DNA of 64,000 bases, taken from NCBI RefSeq assembly GCF_026230105.1, contig NC_079486.1, positions 1,054,001 through 1,118,000 of the forward strand. The letters are read 5' to 3'. A program made the translations under genes and the position numbers. The stretch comes from Diorhabda sublineata (Eukaryota; Arthropoda; Insecta; Coleoptera; Chrysomelidae). Under the pieces are notes generated by a model, which searched no databases, was not told the DNA's origin, and saw only the letters and a program-made list of their open reading frames with translations. Positions 43,274 to 55,139 of the stretch are shown here, piece after piece. Position 1 is the first letter of the stretch, and each line of letters begins with the position of its first letter.

Positions 43274-43310
43274 AATAAATTTATTCATACAATTTAACAA
43301 ATTAAAGTTA

Positions 43311-43316
43311 TTTATT
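43311..43316 (-). terminator. Poly(A) signal of the small gene at 43366-43809
   Basis: AATAAA on the minus strand about 50 bases after the stop codon. Confidence 0.45.
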
Positions 43317-43365
43317 TGAAAAAATGATTATTAATAATAACAGTATGAGCTCTAATAGTAACTAT

Positions 43366-43809
43366 TTAAACATCTAAATTTTCGGAATCATTGTCTGGTT
43401 TTTCTACACAATTAGAAGTATCGACAGCTTCTTCATCGAAAGCTAATTCTAGTTGAGGTATTGTCGTATCTTCGTTATCGTTTTCAATAATAGTACCCAG
43501 TTTGAGATCTTCTTGTTTATAACTAGAAGGTTTGCTTAACATGATAGATACATTCAAATCTTCAACGCTTCTTTCAACTGGACTCACGAATCTAACGGTT
43601 TTCTTCGATTTAGTTATTATCGGTTTATCGATGTCGGTCAACGTAGCATTCACCGTTTGATTCTTCTTTATAGATATTTTAAGACTTTTTCTACGTAAAG
43701 AATGTCTTGGTGGTACACGAGTTAATTTCTCCAAAAGTACTATGGGGAATGTACATTCCGTTTGCGTGGAAGTATAGTTAATTGTTCTTCTTAATATATT
43801 CATGTTCAT
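43366..43809 (-). CDS. Small disordered protein with PP1-docking-like motif
   Basis: A 147-residue frame; I choose the ATG at 43809 because the longer open frame has no earlier ATG. It starts MNMNILRRTINYTSTQTECT, has a basic middle (PPRHSLRRKSLKISIKKN), then KSKKTVRFVSPVERSVEDLN, and an acidic tail (ENDNEDTT, DEEAVDTS, DNDSENLDV). TVRF preceded by KK fits the RVxF class of protein phosphatase 1 docking motifs, and the following SP could be a kinase site, a design seen in cell-cycle proteins, but such short motifs arise by chance. Unlike its surroundings it is single-copy in the window, has no stops, is less AT-rich, and is followed by AATAAA. No family recognised; a retained last exon of a larger gene is also possible. 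Confidence 0.5.
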   Translation of the reverse strand: MNMNILRRTINYTSTQTECTFPIVLLEKLTRVPPRHSLRRKSLKISIKKNQTVNATLTDIDKPIITKSKKTVRFVSPVERSVEDLNVSIMLSKPSSYKQEDLKLGTIIENDNEDTTIPQLELAFDEEAVDTSNCVEKPDNDSENLDV

Positions 43810-44239
43810 TATTATAGTAAACGATTCAGTGATTATGACAGGTGTCAAAACAGATCTGTTAATTTTGATAAATAAACTGTCAATTATTATTGTAGAACTA
43901 GATATTAGAATGTGGGTTTTGTTACGTAAAAAGCAAATACAAATTTCGATTAAATTTTAAGTTTATGTGAAAAAAATGTGGAAATAAAAGTTATAGATCT
44001 TTTAATTTTTAACAACTTTGTCATTTAACTTTTTTCTATAAGACTTCTATAAGACTGTCAGAAATCGAGATAAACCGTTTTTCATCGAACTATTATTTTT
44101 TGTTCCAAAAATTATCAACCAAGATTTATGTACTGATGAATTGTAAACTTTTAATACGAGGACGGTTCGAATATAAGGTAATAACCTTCGCTGGTTACAT
44201 ATTTTTGGGATTTCTTCAGAAGGTTTTTGATCCTTGGAC

Positions 44240-44385
44240 AACTCGGATAAACTCCTCCATCAAGCTTCAACTTCTTCATGAGCTCTTAAGAGTAGATTCG
44301 GAGAGACGTTTGGAGTTTTGTCAAATCTTCATGAGGAATTATGATGAAAATCGAATGTGGAATTATCTTAGATTGTTTTTGATAT
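44240..44385 (+). mobile_element. Tc1/mariner-superfamily transposase scrap
   Basis: Open frame with INSSIKLQLLHELLRVDSER then RLEFCQIFMRNYDEN, matching the conserved stretch before the first catalytic Asp in insect Tc1/mariner-like transposases (H-x-L-x-x-D-x-x-R-R-L-E-F-C). The catalytic part is gone. About 48 codons survive. Confidence 0.5.
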
Positions 44386-44615
44386 AATCATTCAGACAAG
44401 AATCCTGAGAAAAAAATCGTAGATGAAGTATGTTTTCACGGCAATAACAATTGTCTACAACATCATACCATAATCTAAAATGTTCAATATTTAGTTATAT
44501 CTTTTCACTTTTTAGCGTTCTGTAAAAGAAAAAAAATTCTATTCTGTAGGATTAATTTATAGAAGTTTTTATGTAATTCCAATATCAAAAAAACATGTTT
44601 GTTTAGACCGTTCCA

Positions 44616-44755
44616 TATATGTATGCAAATCAAATTAGTTTTTCACATAAAATCACTATTTTATTTTCATTTTTCTTTAATATGTATGCAAATCAAATTA
44701 TTTTTTCATATAAAAACACAGTCAACTACTTTATTTTCATTTTTCTTTAATATCG
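44616..44755. repeat. Two-unit tandem repeat of about 70 bp
   Basis: ATGTATGCAAATCAAATTA followed by TTTTTCAYATAAAA and ATTTTATTTTCATTTTTCTT occurs twice. From 44830 to 45500 I see no gene or repeat. Confidence 0.6.
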
Positions 44756-45589
44756 TAGAAGTTTATTTCAATTTTTTTTTGAAAATAATTTTTAATATTC
44801 ATTTATTTATTTATGTATTTAATTAGATCAGTTCCACGGACGTTTTTCTATAAAACGAGGTTATCAAAAAGGATGATCTAACGAGATAACATTTGCTATA
44901 ATTCAGATCCTACTAAAACTTCTATCCACTACTCTAATTATTATTTTCCTATCAAAATCTATCAATGTCTCCAACAACAAACAACACAATCATTTATTAT
45001 TTGTTTGTTATCAACTAATACGTCGTTTTAGATCCAAATTTTAATATAGTTTATGGAAAATGTTTCCACCTTAAGAACTAACCGTTTCTTCTCAAAATAG
45101 GTGATTATTAATGAACATTTTTCTTCTGCAAGTGAAAATTTACATCTTGTACTATAATCATTTAATTCCACTTAGAAAAACGATTATTTAACCTTCCATT
45201 AGGCGCGCAGATATTTCTAACGTATTTAGTCGCGTTGTATCTAGCAGATACATATATCAAATAAATTTTTTTTTGCTATTTTTATTTTTAATATAATAAT
45301 ACAGCAAATTTTATATGAATACTTCTTTTCTCCACTTTCAATTTAACATTTTTGCAAGTAAAAAAAAATAATTATTTTATATGTAAAATGTGTAAAATTT
45401 TAATTAGGTTATCGCCAGAACTAGAATTAAAGTTACATTATTTATTCAATATATTTGGAGTAATCACCCTCTTCAATTTATTTATTATAACATTTATTAC
45501 AAATCATATTTGTATGGAGTTTTATACATAAACGAATTCCACATTTTTTACAACAATATGCAGACACTGACGTTTTCTTATTTTCTACA

Positions 45590-46560
45590 TAACCTCAATA
45601 TCAGTGACATTATTATAACATTTTTCTTATTGGTTATAAGAGAGTCTCACTCTTGGAAGCACTTAAAGTTTCAGATGAGTGTGATAATTCAATTTAGGAA
45701 AATTTAGATGAAGCGGATCTTTCAGACTGATGTAACATACAGAATATGCATGTAATATGCATATTGATGAGTATGATTTACACAAGCTAAATGCTTTTAA
45801 GAGGTTGACAATATCTAATACTAATGAATCACCTCTTCTCAAATAGTAATTACAAAGCCAGATCGATAAGTCCATCACTTTTTGAATTTCCCACTTGCCA
45901 ACTGAAATGGCAACACTGCACATGTCAATATACAGTGTTTTTTTTATTACTTTATTTATACACCAAAAAGTTATTTAAACAACTTTTTTTATAAACATTA
46001 AATATATTGATTAAATCTGAATTAACTATCTGTAAAAAAACGGTAAAGGTAAACGTATCAATAGTTTTGGAGTTCAACAAGATTTGAAATTTTTATAAAA
46101 AAATTCATGTATATCTTTATATTATTTCACTCACCTGAAATTTTAAGTGTTTCTGAAAGTATGAATAACTCTTGTAACCAACAAGAAAAATGTTCTTATA
46201 ATGTCAATGGTATTAAAGTTCCAACAAAATTAGAAACTTTGCAGAAAATCTCAGCAATTCTGATTTTGATGCAGTGATGAAGGCCAAGAAAAAATATGAG
46301 TATTCTGAAAAATAGAGTGGTTCTTCAAAATCTCTCTTCAAATTAAATTCGAAATCTGTGAAAAAATAGGTTTTACGGAAATGATTGATAAATTTGCCAC
46401 TCAGAAAGCTAGAAAGATTATTTTATAATTAGGTAATTATAATGATTAGGTACCTAGTCTGTAAACTGTTGAACAACTGATTGATGTACTTTTCGTTGAG
46501 TATTGATTTGGTACTTTTTCATGCAAAGGTGATAATATTGTTTGTTTTTTATTTTGATAA
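45590..46560 (+). repeat. Module E
   Basis: Contains the serine-rich exon relic (45590-45720), an EYDLHKLNAFKRLTISNTNE exon (45765-45835, in the frame ending SPLLK), a weakened hairpin (45912), and then jumps at about 46117 to the SSDFDTLMKAKKKYEYSEK block (46240-46320). The ARF7EP_C gene expected between these parts is deleted. The same deletion exists in module F (about 57303), so E and F share an ancestor. Confidence 0.65.
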
Positions 46561-46789
46561 AGACACCTAGAAGATACTTGATGCTTTATCTATATTCTAT
46601 GGAGGTGTCAGATACCACCAGGAAGCGTATAGAACAGAATAAGAGGATCTGTAGATATCCCACATAAAGATTGGGTTCCTCAGTATGTATTTACATTAGT
46701 TATCTCGAAATCCGGAATGCCACCATCCGGACTCCGAGAGTCCGTGGAGGATTTCAATACATTTATATAGCTTGTAGACTTTTATTACT

Positions 46790-46814
46790 TTTTTTTTTGG
46801 GGGGGGGGGGGGGG
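46790..46814. repeat. Poly-T/poly-G homopolymer
   Basis: About nine T then sixteen G in a row, absent from the partner copy (57953-57965 has T8GG), so it expanded after the duplication. A likely site of sequence error. Confidence 0.8.
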
Positions 46815-47048
46815 AAATCCATTTATTTTTATTAGCATATTTATACTCCGCAATCCGATTCAAACAGTGTCTAATTGAATCTGACACCGCTCAGACGTAT
46901 AAAAAAGAAGAATATTTCAAGGTTATAATAAGTATGTTGGATACAAATAATCAATTGTAAAAAACAAAATGTTTTTTTGGGGTTATTTTAGTTAAATTTG
47001 ACATTAACGCGTTCGTATGTCAAATATTGATATAAATTGAAAACCGAT

Positions 47049-47450
47049 ATGTCTAGGTTGAAAAAAGAGAAGCGTTGCTTTTGCGTTGCAATTCAACCGG
47101 GTCCTTTGAGTTATAAACGCAAAATTATGGAAAATTTGAGAAATGATACACCCGCTACGGATAGTAATACCGATTGTAGTACCGTCCCAACGAGTTCGAG
47201 CGCTCGAGATAATTCCAAACCAACACCCGAAGCTACCAAAGAAGAAAACATCAAACATCGAAGTATGAAAAGATTTGAAATGCAATCGGACGGTGTTATT
47301 ACATCTATTAATTGCGATACGTAAGATAATGAATTTTCTTAAAAAAAAGACAATGTTAAGGATAAAACTAAGAATAGCGAAAGAGTTTTGTTAATTGAAG
47401 CACAAAATGTAAATATTCAGAATCATTATTATACAATTTCTTAAACTATT
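47049..47450 (+). pseudogene. Degenerate copy of the small basic protein gene
   Basis: Aligns with 58141-58566. It starts MSRLKKEKRCFCVAIQPGPL, but the codons for SED are lost and replaced by TAA (about 47322), and a second TAA follows in FSYKKD (47341). The remainder keeps recognisable frame (DNVKDKTKNSERVLLIEAQN). The copy at 58141 is intact. Confidence 0.65.
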
Positions 47451-49299
47451 ATGATTATTTGTATTTACTACCAACTCCGGAAGTTTCTTTTCAAGCCATT
47501 TTCAAGGTAAGTTCATCCTCAAACTTAAGCTTATTTACCAATACTTCCCATTTGTACCTATCCATAGTTATTAACCCTTAGTTTCTCATCACTTTTCTTT
47601 CCGAATCAATCTTCTCACCATCTAATATCTTTGGATCATTATTCTCGATCATCAAACTTTTATTCTCATTCTCTTTTTTCATTGTTCCTTACATAAATGT
47701 AACATAAACTTTTGACTTTAAACAGCCCCCCAAAAAAAATTCACAGCAATTAAATTTGGCTACATAACCTATTTCGTATTTTCCAAAATTTCAAAAAAAC
47801 AGACTAAAAAAATATTTTTCGTATGGATGTTTGGTACAATGACCTCAAGTTGTAGAAAAATCTGCGTGACTTTGAGCCGTAAGGGATTTTAAATTATTAT
47901 AACTGTGGTAACGAGGGAAACTATTAGCTTTTGTATGCACAACTCTGCGCGCGATTTCCCAGGTTGTTGTGTCTGAAATATACGTGACCACAAAACTGAA
48001 CTCTTAGTATTTAAAGCCTCATGATATTTCTGACAATTCCGGTATTAAGTTTAATCAAAGATTTTATCGGATGAAGAATAAAAATTAATTAAATTTTGAA
48101 TTTTGGACTGGTATTCGTTTAAACGTAATAGCATCCCAAAAGCCGTTGGGTTATAAAACGACGACGCGCAGTCATTACCATTTTTAAATTACCCAATCAA
48201 AAAGAAGAATTAAATAATTGACGTTCCTTGAACAGAAAGGATTTTTCAAATTTCAAAAATGTTCATTTGTGGATTATTTAAACCTACGAACTTTTGATTT
48301 GAGGTTAACTCAATAATCAATTCACCGCGCGTTGTTCAACACGATACATTTTGATAATGAATTCGAGCTTATGACGTTATTAATTTTTATTTTTGTTAAT
48401 GACAGTTGAGCTTTTGGACTGTGCAATTTATCTCGAAATAATGCTTGAAATTAATTAGAGAGAATCCAAAAGAGCTGATATCAGATCTCATCCTTCCAGA
48501 AAGTTTTCTCAAACTTTCTTCGTTTACCATGTGAGTTTTTCCAAAAATAAATACAATAAACGGCTATAAAAACTTGTTGTTTGGATTGTCTACCTCAAGT
48601 TGCCTAATCTATAATTAACTTGTTTCATGATAACAAATATTATTAAGGAGCTTTTATATTTTTTCTGGGAATTGTGATCAAATAACTTATAAATCGTGCG
48701 AAAAAGAATTAAATAAAAAACAAACTGGGTTTTGAATTTATAAAACAACTTGTCCAAGTAAACTTCGAAATATTTAATTTTCAGAATCAGTTGATTATTC
48801 AAAAGTATGAATAAACAACAACATTACACAAAAAATAAATTCCTTGGATTTACTAAATCGAATAAAGTTACAATTGATTTTTTAAAAATTAGTCAGAGAA
48901 AACTTTGTAAGTAAATAAGTGAAGTTTCCGTTTGTTGATATATTATTGGAATAGATTTTACATTTTACGAATAGCAATTGTCAAATCGTTAAGCAAACAA
49001 AGCGGGTATTTCAATTCGCTAAAGCTTCGTAACAGAAATTTAACATTTTATAATAACTCTTGCGAATATTTTGTTCATCCCCAAAGAATATCGAGTTTGT
49101 GTGTAGTTTTGCCCGTTTCTCCAAGGATAAATTCGAAAGAGAATTTTCTCCTGTTTCAATACGAAATTACTTGTAATGCAAATTCAGTTTTATTATAAAA
49201 TCTCGTTTCTATTCGTCCAAGGTCAAAGTAAACCAAAGTTTCAAACAAAGGAACTTAGGAATTCATTATAATGATAGGAACGGAATTGGTATCTAGTTA

Positions 49300-52030
49300 G
49301 AAAACTTACTTATGTTTAAGTTTTATACGTGAAGATTAGGTGAATATAGTTTAAGTAATGAAGTAAATTTTAACTAAAAATGTATATATTTTTTAAATTT
49401 TGATTCTTATATTTATATACAATTATTTTTAAATTTTTCTACACCTTTAACTAAGTAATTTGATATTGCATGTCGTATACTTTCATCTGATTTTGCCATC
49501 ATAATCATCATCTTATTGATGTTAAGAGTTTTGAACTTAATATACTTATACGTATTGTGTATTTAAAAATACTCACGTACACACCACAATGTTTTATGTT
49601 GATGAATATGATTTAAACAAGCTAAATGCTTTTAAAGTAATGGTAAGTATTTGAATATCTTTTTTAATAACAAGTATAAGCACTACACCAATACTGGAAG
49701 TAGTTTACAAATCATTTATTTTTAGGTAAAGGAGCGTGATTTCTTATTTACCAAAATGGGCTCTAATAAAAAAGAATTGTATGTACTCTAACATATTTAC
49801 TAATTTCGCTATGGTAGCTTGATCTGAACTGGGCCTGGAAATTTGTAGTGTAACGTCTGTGAATGTCAAGTTACAAAAAAAGAATTAGATTATTGAAGTA
49901 GCAACAAGAGAACCGCATCTACCCGGCTTTGAAGATTTTTGCAGTGATTCTATCATTTAGGAAATATTTTTGGAAATTTGATAAAACAATCCCCAGCAAC
50001 ACATTTTTTTAAAATATTTCCCTGTATATAATGATTGATATAATAGGAGCGTTTGGATAGATTCACATGGGGACCTTTAGTAGTTTTGGAGTACCTACCT
50101 TATGGAATTGCAAGATAAAGATCATTCAAATGAACTGTTGTATTTCTGCACAATAAATAAATGATAGAAAAGATCCTCGTATTGTTCTGACACATCTTAC
50201 TTGTTTTATTCATATTTCTGAGGTAAGAAAATAAAATATTGAGTAATTTTTGATTGGTTTGATTTAAAGAGACTCCACCCCAATTGTGAAGAATAAGTAA
50301 CTTGTAGTTTACAATGAATTGATGAAGAATGTTACCAGTGAGTTGATATTCATTATTTTCATTACTAAAGTGGAGTTTATTACTTCATTCTATCATAATC
50401 CTTCTTTTTTTGTGTTTAAAACTTATCGGATTGATTCCTTAACATATATAGCTGCCATAAAAACTCCCGATCTCTTTTTTTACATTGCTGACTTGCTGTA
50501 CTATTATGACAAAAACTTTTTATTAATTACTGATATCCAACCCAATTTTACTTAGAAAATTTTTGAATTGCTAAACAAGATATTTTCTAAAACAACTCAT
50601 TTCTTCAATAATTCATTTTATTTTCTTCAATTTTCCTGATTTTCATGTCTCTTCTTATTTTAACTTATGCAAGAAGTTATAACTTCATAACTTTCTCAGT
50701 ATGTAATGTATCTTAAATATTCATATTATTACAACAATTCATGTGTTTAAAAAAAAGTAAAGGTGATAGGAAGCTTTTGTTTTTTTTTTAAACATCGCTA
50801 GAGTGTAGATTTTCTAACGATATATAATTTGTTTCGATATCTTTTTCTTAACCAGAGTTGTAATTGGACCATTTCGACGAAATTCCAAGTTGTATGATTT
50901 GCGAAATTTATCAGTGCAAAGGTGGAAACAATGTAACGGCTTTTTGTGATGGTTATTGAGCAGCTAGTTTTTTTTTCATTCTCGCTCAACCATAATACCT
51001 ATGAAAGTTAAATTGGCAACCCAAATTTTAAGTACAACAGATGTTCTTTATTTATCGAGAACAGATATTAATACATATTTCCATAATGCAGGTGCTACAA
51101 CTGCATTTCTTCTAATTTTAATTGATTTATTATTCTTAAATCTCGTGATAGATTGGCAAAATAAATATTTTAAAAACCACTAAGCTCAACAACAAAATAT
51201 TTAATTGCATCAATTTATTATTTTCAAAACTACCTTAAATCACATATTTCGAAATATTTGTAGTAATGTGAAGAGCCATGATGAGGAAAATGATGCTGAA
51301 AAGAAGTAAGAATGCTTATAGTTTGCAACGTAAATGAGCATGATTTCTTTCTGGACTTGAATGGTACAATCATACATAAATTCGAATTGTGTAAGTATGA
51401 AGAAGAATTGGAAAATGGAGCCGTAGATACCTTCAAATGGTTGATAGGATTGCATAGTGACAAATTGGGAAGTGTTAAATAAGCATTAAGAAAACGAATG
51501 ACAATATCAATACTGACAATTCCAAATCAGATAATACTTCGAATGGCTAATGAAGATGATAATAGAAAACAAAAGGGGAAAAGTGATGATTATTGCATAA
51601 AATACGTGAGAACAATTTGTGTGCTGCATTTACTACCACTACCACCACACTCACTATTACACTGTATGACTCTTGTTTCGATGTTCTCTAGTTTCTATGT
51701 GTTTTGTATAAAACAAAAGATATTACCGCGTATAATTTGATTCCATATGGTGAGTTGATTGAATTAGTAACTCACTAAAGGCATTGAAAAAATATGGAAT
51801 TTGATCCATTTGGTCGAAAGATACTAAAAACTACAGGAAAAGGTGATTCATAAGATATCAACTGTTTTTGGTATTTGTAATAACTGCAAATCATCAATTG
51901 ATTATTTCTTGAAGAAAATACTAGCTATCAATACTTAGACTGAATTAGAACAATTTTCAAATTCAGTGGTAAATTCAATAATTACTCATTTTGTACTGGA
52001 TATTGTGAACAATTTAAAATTTGTGTATCT
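49300..52030 (+). repeat. Long-form gene-fragment block, plus orientation
   Basis: Inverted partner of 14830-17640. Plus-strand pieces in order: VDEYDLNKLNAFK before a GTAATG/GTAAGT (49598-49645); after TTATTTTTAG a frame VKERDFLFTKMGSNKKELYV then L and a stop (49726-49790); VFKTYRIDSLTYIAAIKTPD then YIADLLYYYDKNF (50415-50555); DEIPSCMICEIYQCKGGNN-like (50876-50940); the P-transposase-like stretch (50985-51180); NVNEHDFFLDLNGTIIHKFE then LCKYEEELENG (51325-51420) running directly into LIGLHSDKLGSVK (51445-51480); ILRMANEDDNRKQ (51537); and the long FDPFG exon (51795-51970). Likely one multi-exon gene copied in pieces; unidentified. Confidence 0.5.
50985..51180 (+). mobile_element. Possible P-element-like transposase scrap
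   Basis: The frame reads MKVKLATQILSTTDVLYLSR then TDINTYFHNAGATTAFLL; the partner at 15170-15265 continues TYEFLLNFNDLFNKLKSRNR. P-element/THAP9-type transposases have a similar K-M-x-V-x-L-A-x-Q-x-x-S segment followed by a TA-x-F...N-x-L-F-D-x-L-N-S stretch. The match is short and the catalytic residues are not visible, so this is a tentative call. Confidence 0.3.
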
Positions 52031-52325
52031 CTTAGATAAACCCCAACAAATTGGTATTGTGTGTCGCATAACCCTAAAGTGATGAAAATGTTATTTCCGA
52101 GTAGATAACCTCAAATATTTGAGAATCCGAAAGTGGAGGGTCATTGTCGTCCCCGATTTGAACTATACGACGATGTATTGATAAGTTGGTAGCCTAGACC
52201 AGTTCCATGCATAAACAAAATATTGCTTTACCATAGCAACGAACAATAACTTATTAAAAATGTCAGTGTTAAGTTTTACGTCAAAAACATGAACCAGAAT
52301 TACGCAATAAATTGAAAGAAAAAAT

Positions 52326-52930
52326 ATGTCCACCAAAATTGTAAAAATCGAAAAATTGGAGTATCGAGCCATCATCAAGTAGCTGTATTTAGAAGCGTTA
52401 AGAGGTGAGCAGATTTACGAGGTAAATTTTCCATTGAAAATGATGACCGATCGGGAAGGCCAGCTCCTGTGTCAGTCGTCGAAAATATCGATACAGTTTA
52501 TGACATGATTTTATCAGACTGTTGAATTGGACTTAAACCCATTGTTACTACGGATGAGACGGGTACATTTCTACAATCCAGAAACAAAGCAACAATAGAT
52601 GGAATGGCGACACTCTGGTTTTCCCAGACCTAAGAAATTTCGTGTCCAAAAATGAGCTAGAAAAGTTCTTGCTCCAGTTTTTTGAGATTACCATGGAGTA
52701 ATCATGATTGATTTTTTTAATAAGGGTAGAACAATAACTGGACTAATACTATTCGACGTTACTGACCACTCAACTGAAAAAAAGTTCAATAGGTCGTAAA
52801 TTTTCTCCCAACGAGGAGGTAATAAAAGCTGTGGAGGTCTGGTTGCGCAATAAAACATTTTGACATTGAAATTTTGTTTGGTTGTATAGTAGGCTAAGAA
52901 TTTTTCAATATATCCTCGTATCACCACATA
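52326..52930 (+). mobile_element. mariner transposase relic
   Basis: Plus-strand pieces of a mariner transposase: N-terminal KIEKLEYRAIIK, a stop, then LEALRGEQIYE; GKFSIENDDRSGRPAPVSVV with ENIDTVYDMILSD; VTTDETWVHFYNPETKQQ then EWRHSGSPRPKKF; WDYHGVIMIDFFNKG; and NEEVIKAVEVWL near the C-terminus. The first two catalytic-region motifs (TDETW; DYHGV) are seen, but frames change repeatedly and a large part between the N-terminus and the catalytic region is gone. Terminal repeats not located. Confidence 0.8.
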
Positions 52931-53044
52931 ATTGCATAACGCAATAAATAACTAAAAGAATTTCTTGGTTGTCCAGGGGTACTTTTCTGCTTAAAACGCC
53001 GGTTAGAAAGAAAACACTTTTATTACAGAATTTGTGCTTCGCCG

Positions 53045-54990
53045 TAGGATGGAGTAGAGCGATAATCTCGACCTACAATCGGCCATCAGGCTCAGAATCC
53101 GCCTCGGATTCGTCTCTTTCATAGCTGACCCATGGATTTATATATTCAGCGCATGTTGTCGTTCGATTGGGTCCCTCGTGATCTTCGATTTTAACAATTT
53201 CGTGAGGATCAAAAAATTTTCTCTTCAATTTTGGATCAGTTGTATATACTTCAAAGGGTGTGGTACTTATGCTTCGCTGATAGGTGGTATTCGAGGCAGT
53301 GTGTACTTTGTTAACGTATTTGTACCACTTTCCTGGCTCTTCCAAACTGAGTTTTGTTAAGACTGGTATAAGGGTCCTATTTACCCTTTCCACTTCTCCA
53401 TTACCTCGTGGGATTTCACAAGTTGTTAACACATGTTTAATATTTTCTTCTCGACAATATGATTCGAATTTTTCAGAACGGAACGCAGATCCTCTGTCAG
53501 ATATTATCCTTGACGGGCTTCCCAATATTTTACACTAAGACACCAAATCACTTCTTTCGTCGTGCTTGATTATGTTGATTTTAGGATGAAGCATTCCTTC
53601 TTTCTTTCCTACAGGACGAGGTGATATATTTTACGCTATTTTTCAAAACAACATGTCACTTCTTTCGTCGTGGTTTATTTTGTTGGGTAAAGCCACACAA
53701 ATTTGGAAAAGTCATCAACTACCACAGAAATGTGCTGATAATTTTTTTTGTTGATTTCATTGGTCCTAATTGGTCGACGTGATACGTCTCTAGCGGACCT
53801 TCTAGCTTTTGTATAGGATGAAGCATTCATTCTTTCTTTCCTTCTTTTTTATTCTATAATATAAGGTATACCTACCGTTATTTTTAATCGTTTCTATTTT
53901 GTCTTTTAGTCTTGGTATGTAAAATTCCTTGTTTACTACTTCTGTTTTTTTCTTTCAAAAATATCCTATCTCGTGGGCTTTTATTATTATTTTTTAAGTC
54001 TGCATGTTCTTTGGAATGACAAGTAATTTAAACCATTATCGTATTTATACAATATATCATGCTCCAAATAAAAATCTTCATACTCTTCTGTAGTCAAAAT
54101 CCTTTTTATCGCAATCTGTGTACCTCGTCTATACTCAATTTCATACTGTTCTGAATTTCTTCACACTTTTAATAATGGCGAGTACTTCGAGCTCATAGCT
54201 TGTATACTTCATCTCTGCAGGGGTCGTCTTTCTACTCATGTAGTATATCGGGTGAAGCTTCGAATCGTCACTAGATCGCTGCTAAAAGAATGCTCAAGAA
54301 CGCGCAATAACCATGTATAGTTGTATATTCCATATTCTGCAGCTGTCTTTAATAAAAGTTTCAGTCTTTCTATCCCCTCTTCTTCGTTCGCACTCAAGAT
54401 GATAACATCGTCCATGTGGTATATAACGTACATTCTAGCAGTCAACTCCCTGAAGACATGATCGATGAATCATTGGAAAACTGCTGGACTACTACACATT
54501 CCAAATGGACATTCCATAAACTCGTACTAATCAATCGGCGTTACAAAAGAAAAATATTTTGTGCTGCTTGCTTCAACAGGTACATGAATAAATCCATTTT
54601 CCAAATCAAGGGTGCTGAATATCCTTGCTCCCTGTAAGCTGTCTAGTGCATCTCCAACGAAGGGAAGTGGAAATCTATCGCGTATTATATTTTTGTTTAA
54701 ATTGCGATTATCGAAACCAATTCTGGTTCGGCCATTCTTTTTTCTCACTAGTACAATAGGACTAGCGAAATCCGAACAACTCGGTTTGATTATTCCATCT
54801 TTTAACCATTCCTCTATCTGTCTATCTACTTCTTCTTTTTCGGGAGCCGATAGTCTTCTTGGTCGCTGATGAATCGGTTCTTCGCTATTCAGTACAATTT
54901 TCTCCTCAATATTCGTTGTCTTCTCTTTGAATGGTTTGTAGTTTTCTATTCATTTCTTCACTTCCTCCCTATTGAACCACGGAAAAGCAC
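53045..54990 (-). mobile_element. Ty3/gypsy pol relic, most complete copy
   Basis: Minus strand, in order: reverse transcriptase (VRKKNGRTRIGFDNRNLNKN, FSTLDLENGFIHVPV, then YHMDDVIILS with the catalytic D-D; 54900-54240), RNase H start (AEMKYTSYELEVLAIIKSVK, about 54165-54225), a gap, integrase H2C2 (53870-54140), core (YHVDQLGPMKSTKK, VVVDDFSKFVWLYP; 53690-53825) and the second half (RIISDRGSAFRSEKFE, GNGEVERVNRTL; 53525-53073, ending EADSEPDGRL). A 145-bp insertion (53536-53680) that repeats CACTTCTTTCGTCGTG splits the core. The other gypsy relics in the window look like pieces of this family. Confidence 0.85.
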
Positions 54991-55139
54991 GTAGAGCCTA
55001 ACGAGTTCTCCTCGGTTCGCAATTATTAGAAAAACAAATGTAAAACTTTTATAACTTTGAATTTTGCTTGGTTAATGTTGTGAACAATTACTACTTACAG
55101 AACTTATCGTTGTCATGATTAAAATAAAAGATTTATTCT

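Larger units (their letters stand above)
45590..49200 (+). repeat. Segmental duplication, copy E (partner 56740-60340)
   Basis: The whole stretch from module E through the small gene at 47049 to about 49200 repeats in direct orientation some 11 kb downstream, with indels. Landmarks include the first codons of the small gene, CGGCTATAAAAACTTGTTG (48560/59802) and GCCGTTGGGTTATAAAACGACG (48142/59360). Between 47450 and 49200 no coding sequence is evident. Confidence 0.75.

Noticed and set aside
44599..44826. Frame with repeated CMQIKL-FHIK units
   Set aside because: It translates a two-unit AT-rich tandem repeat; no other coding sign.
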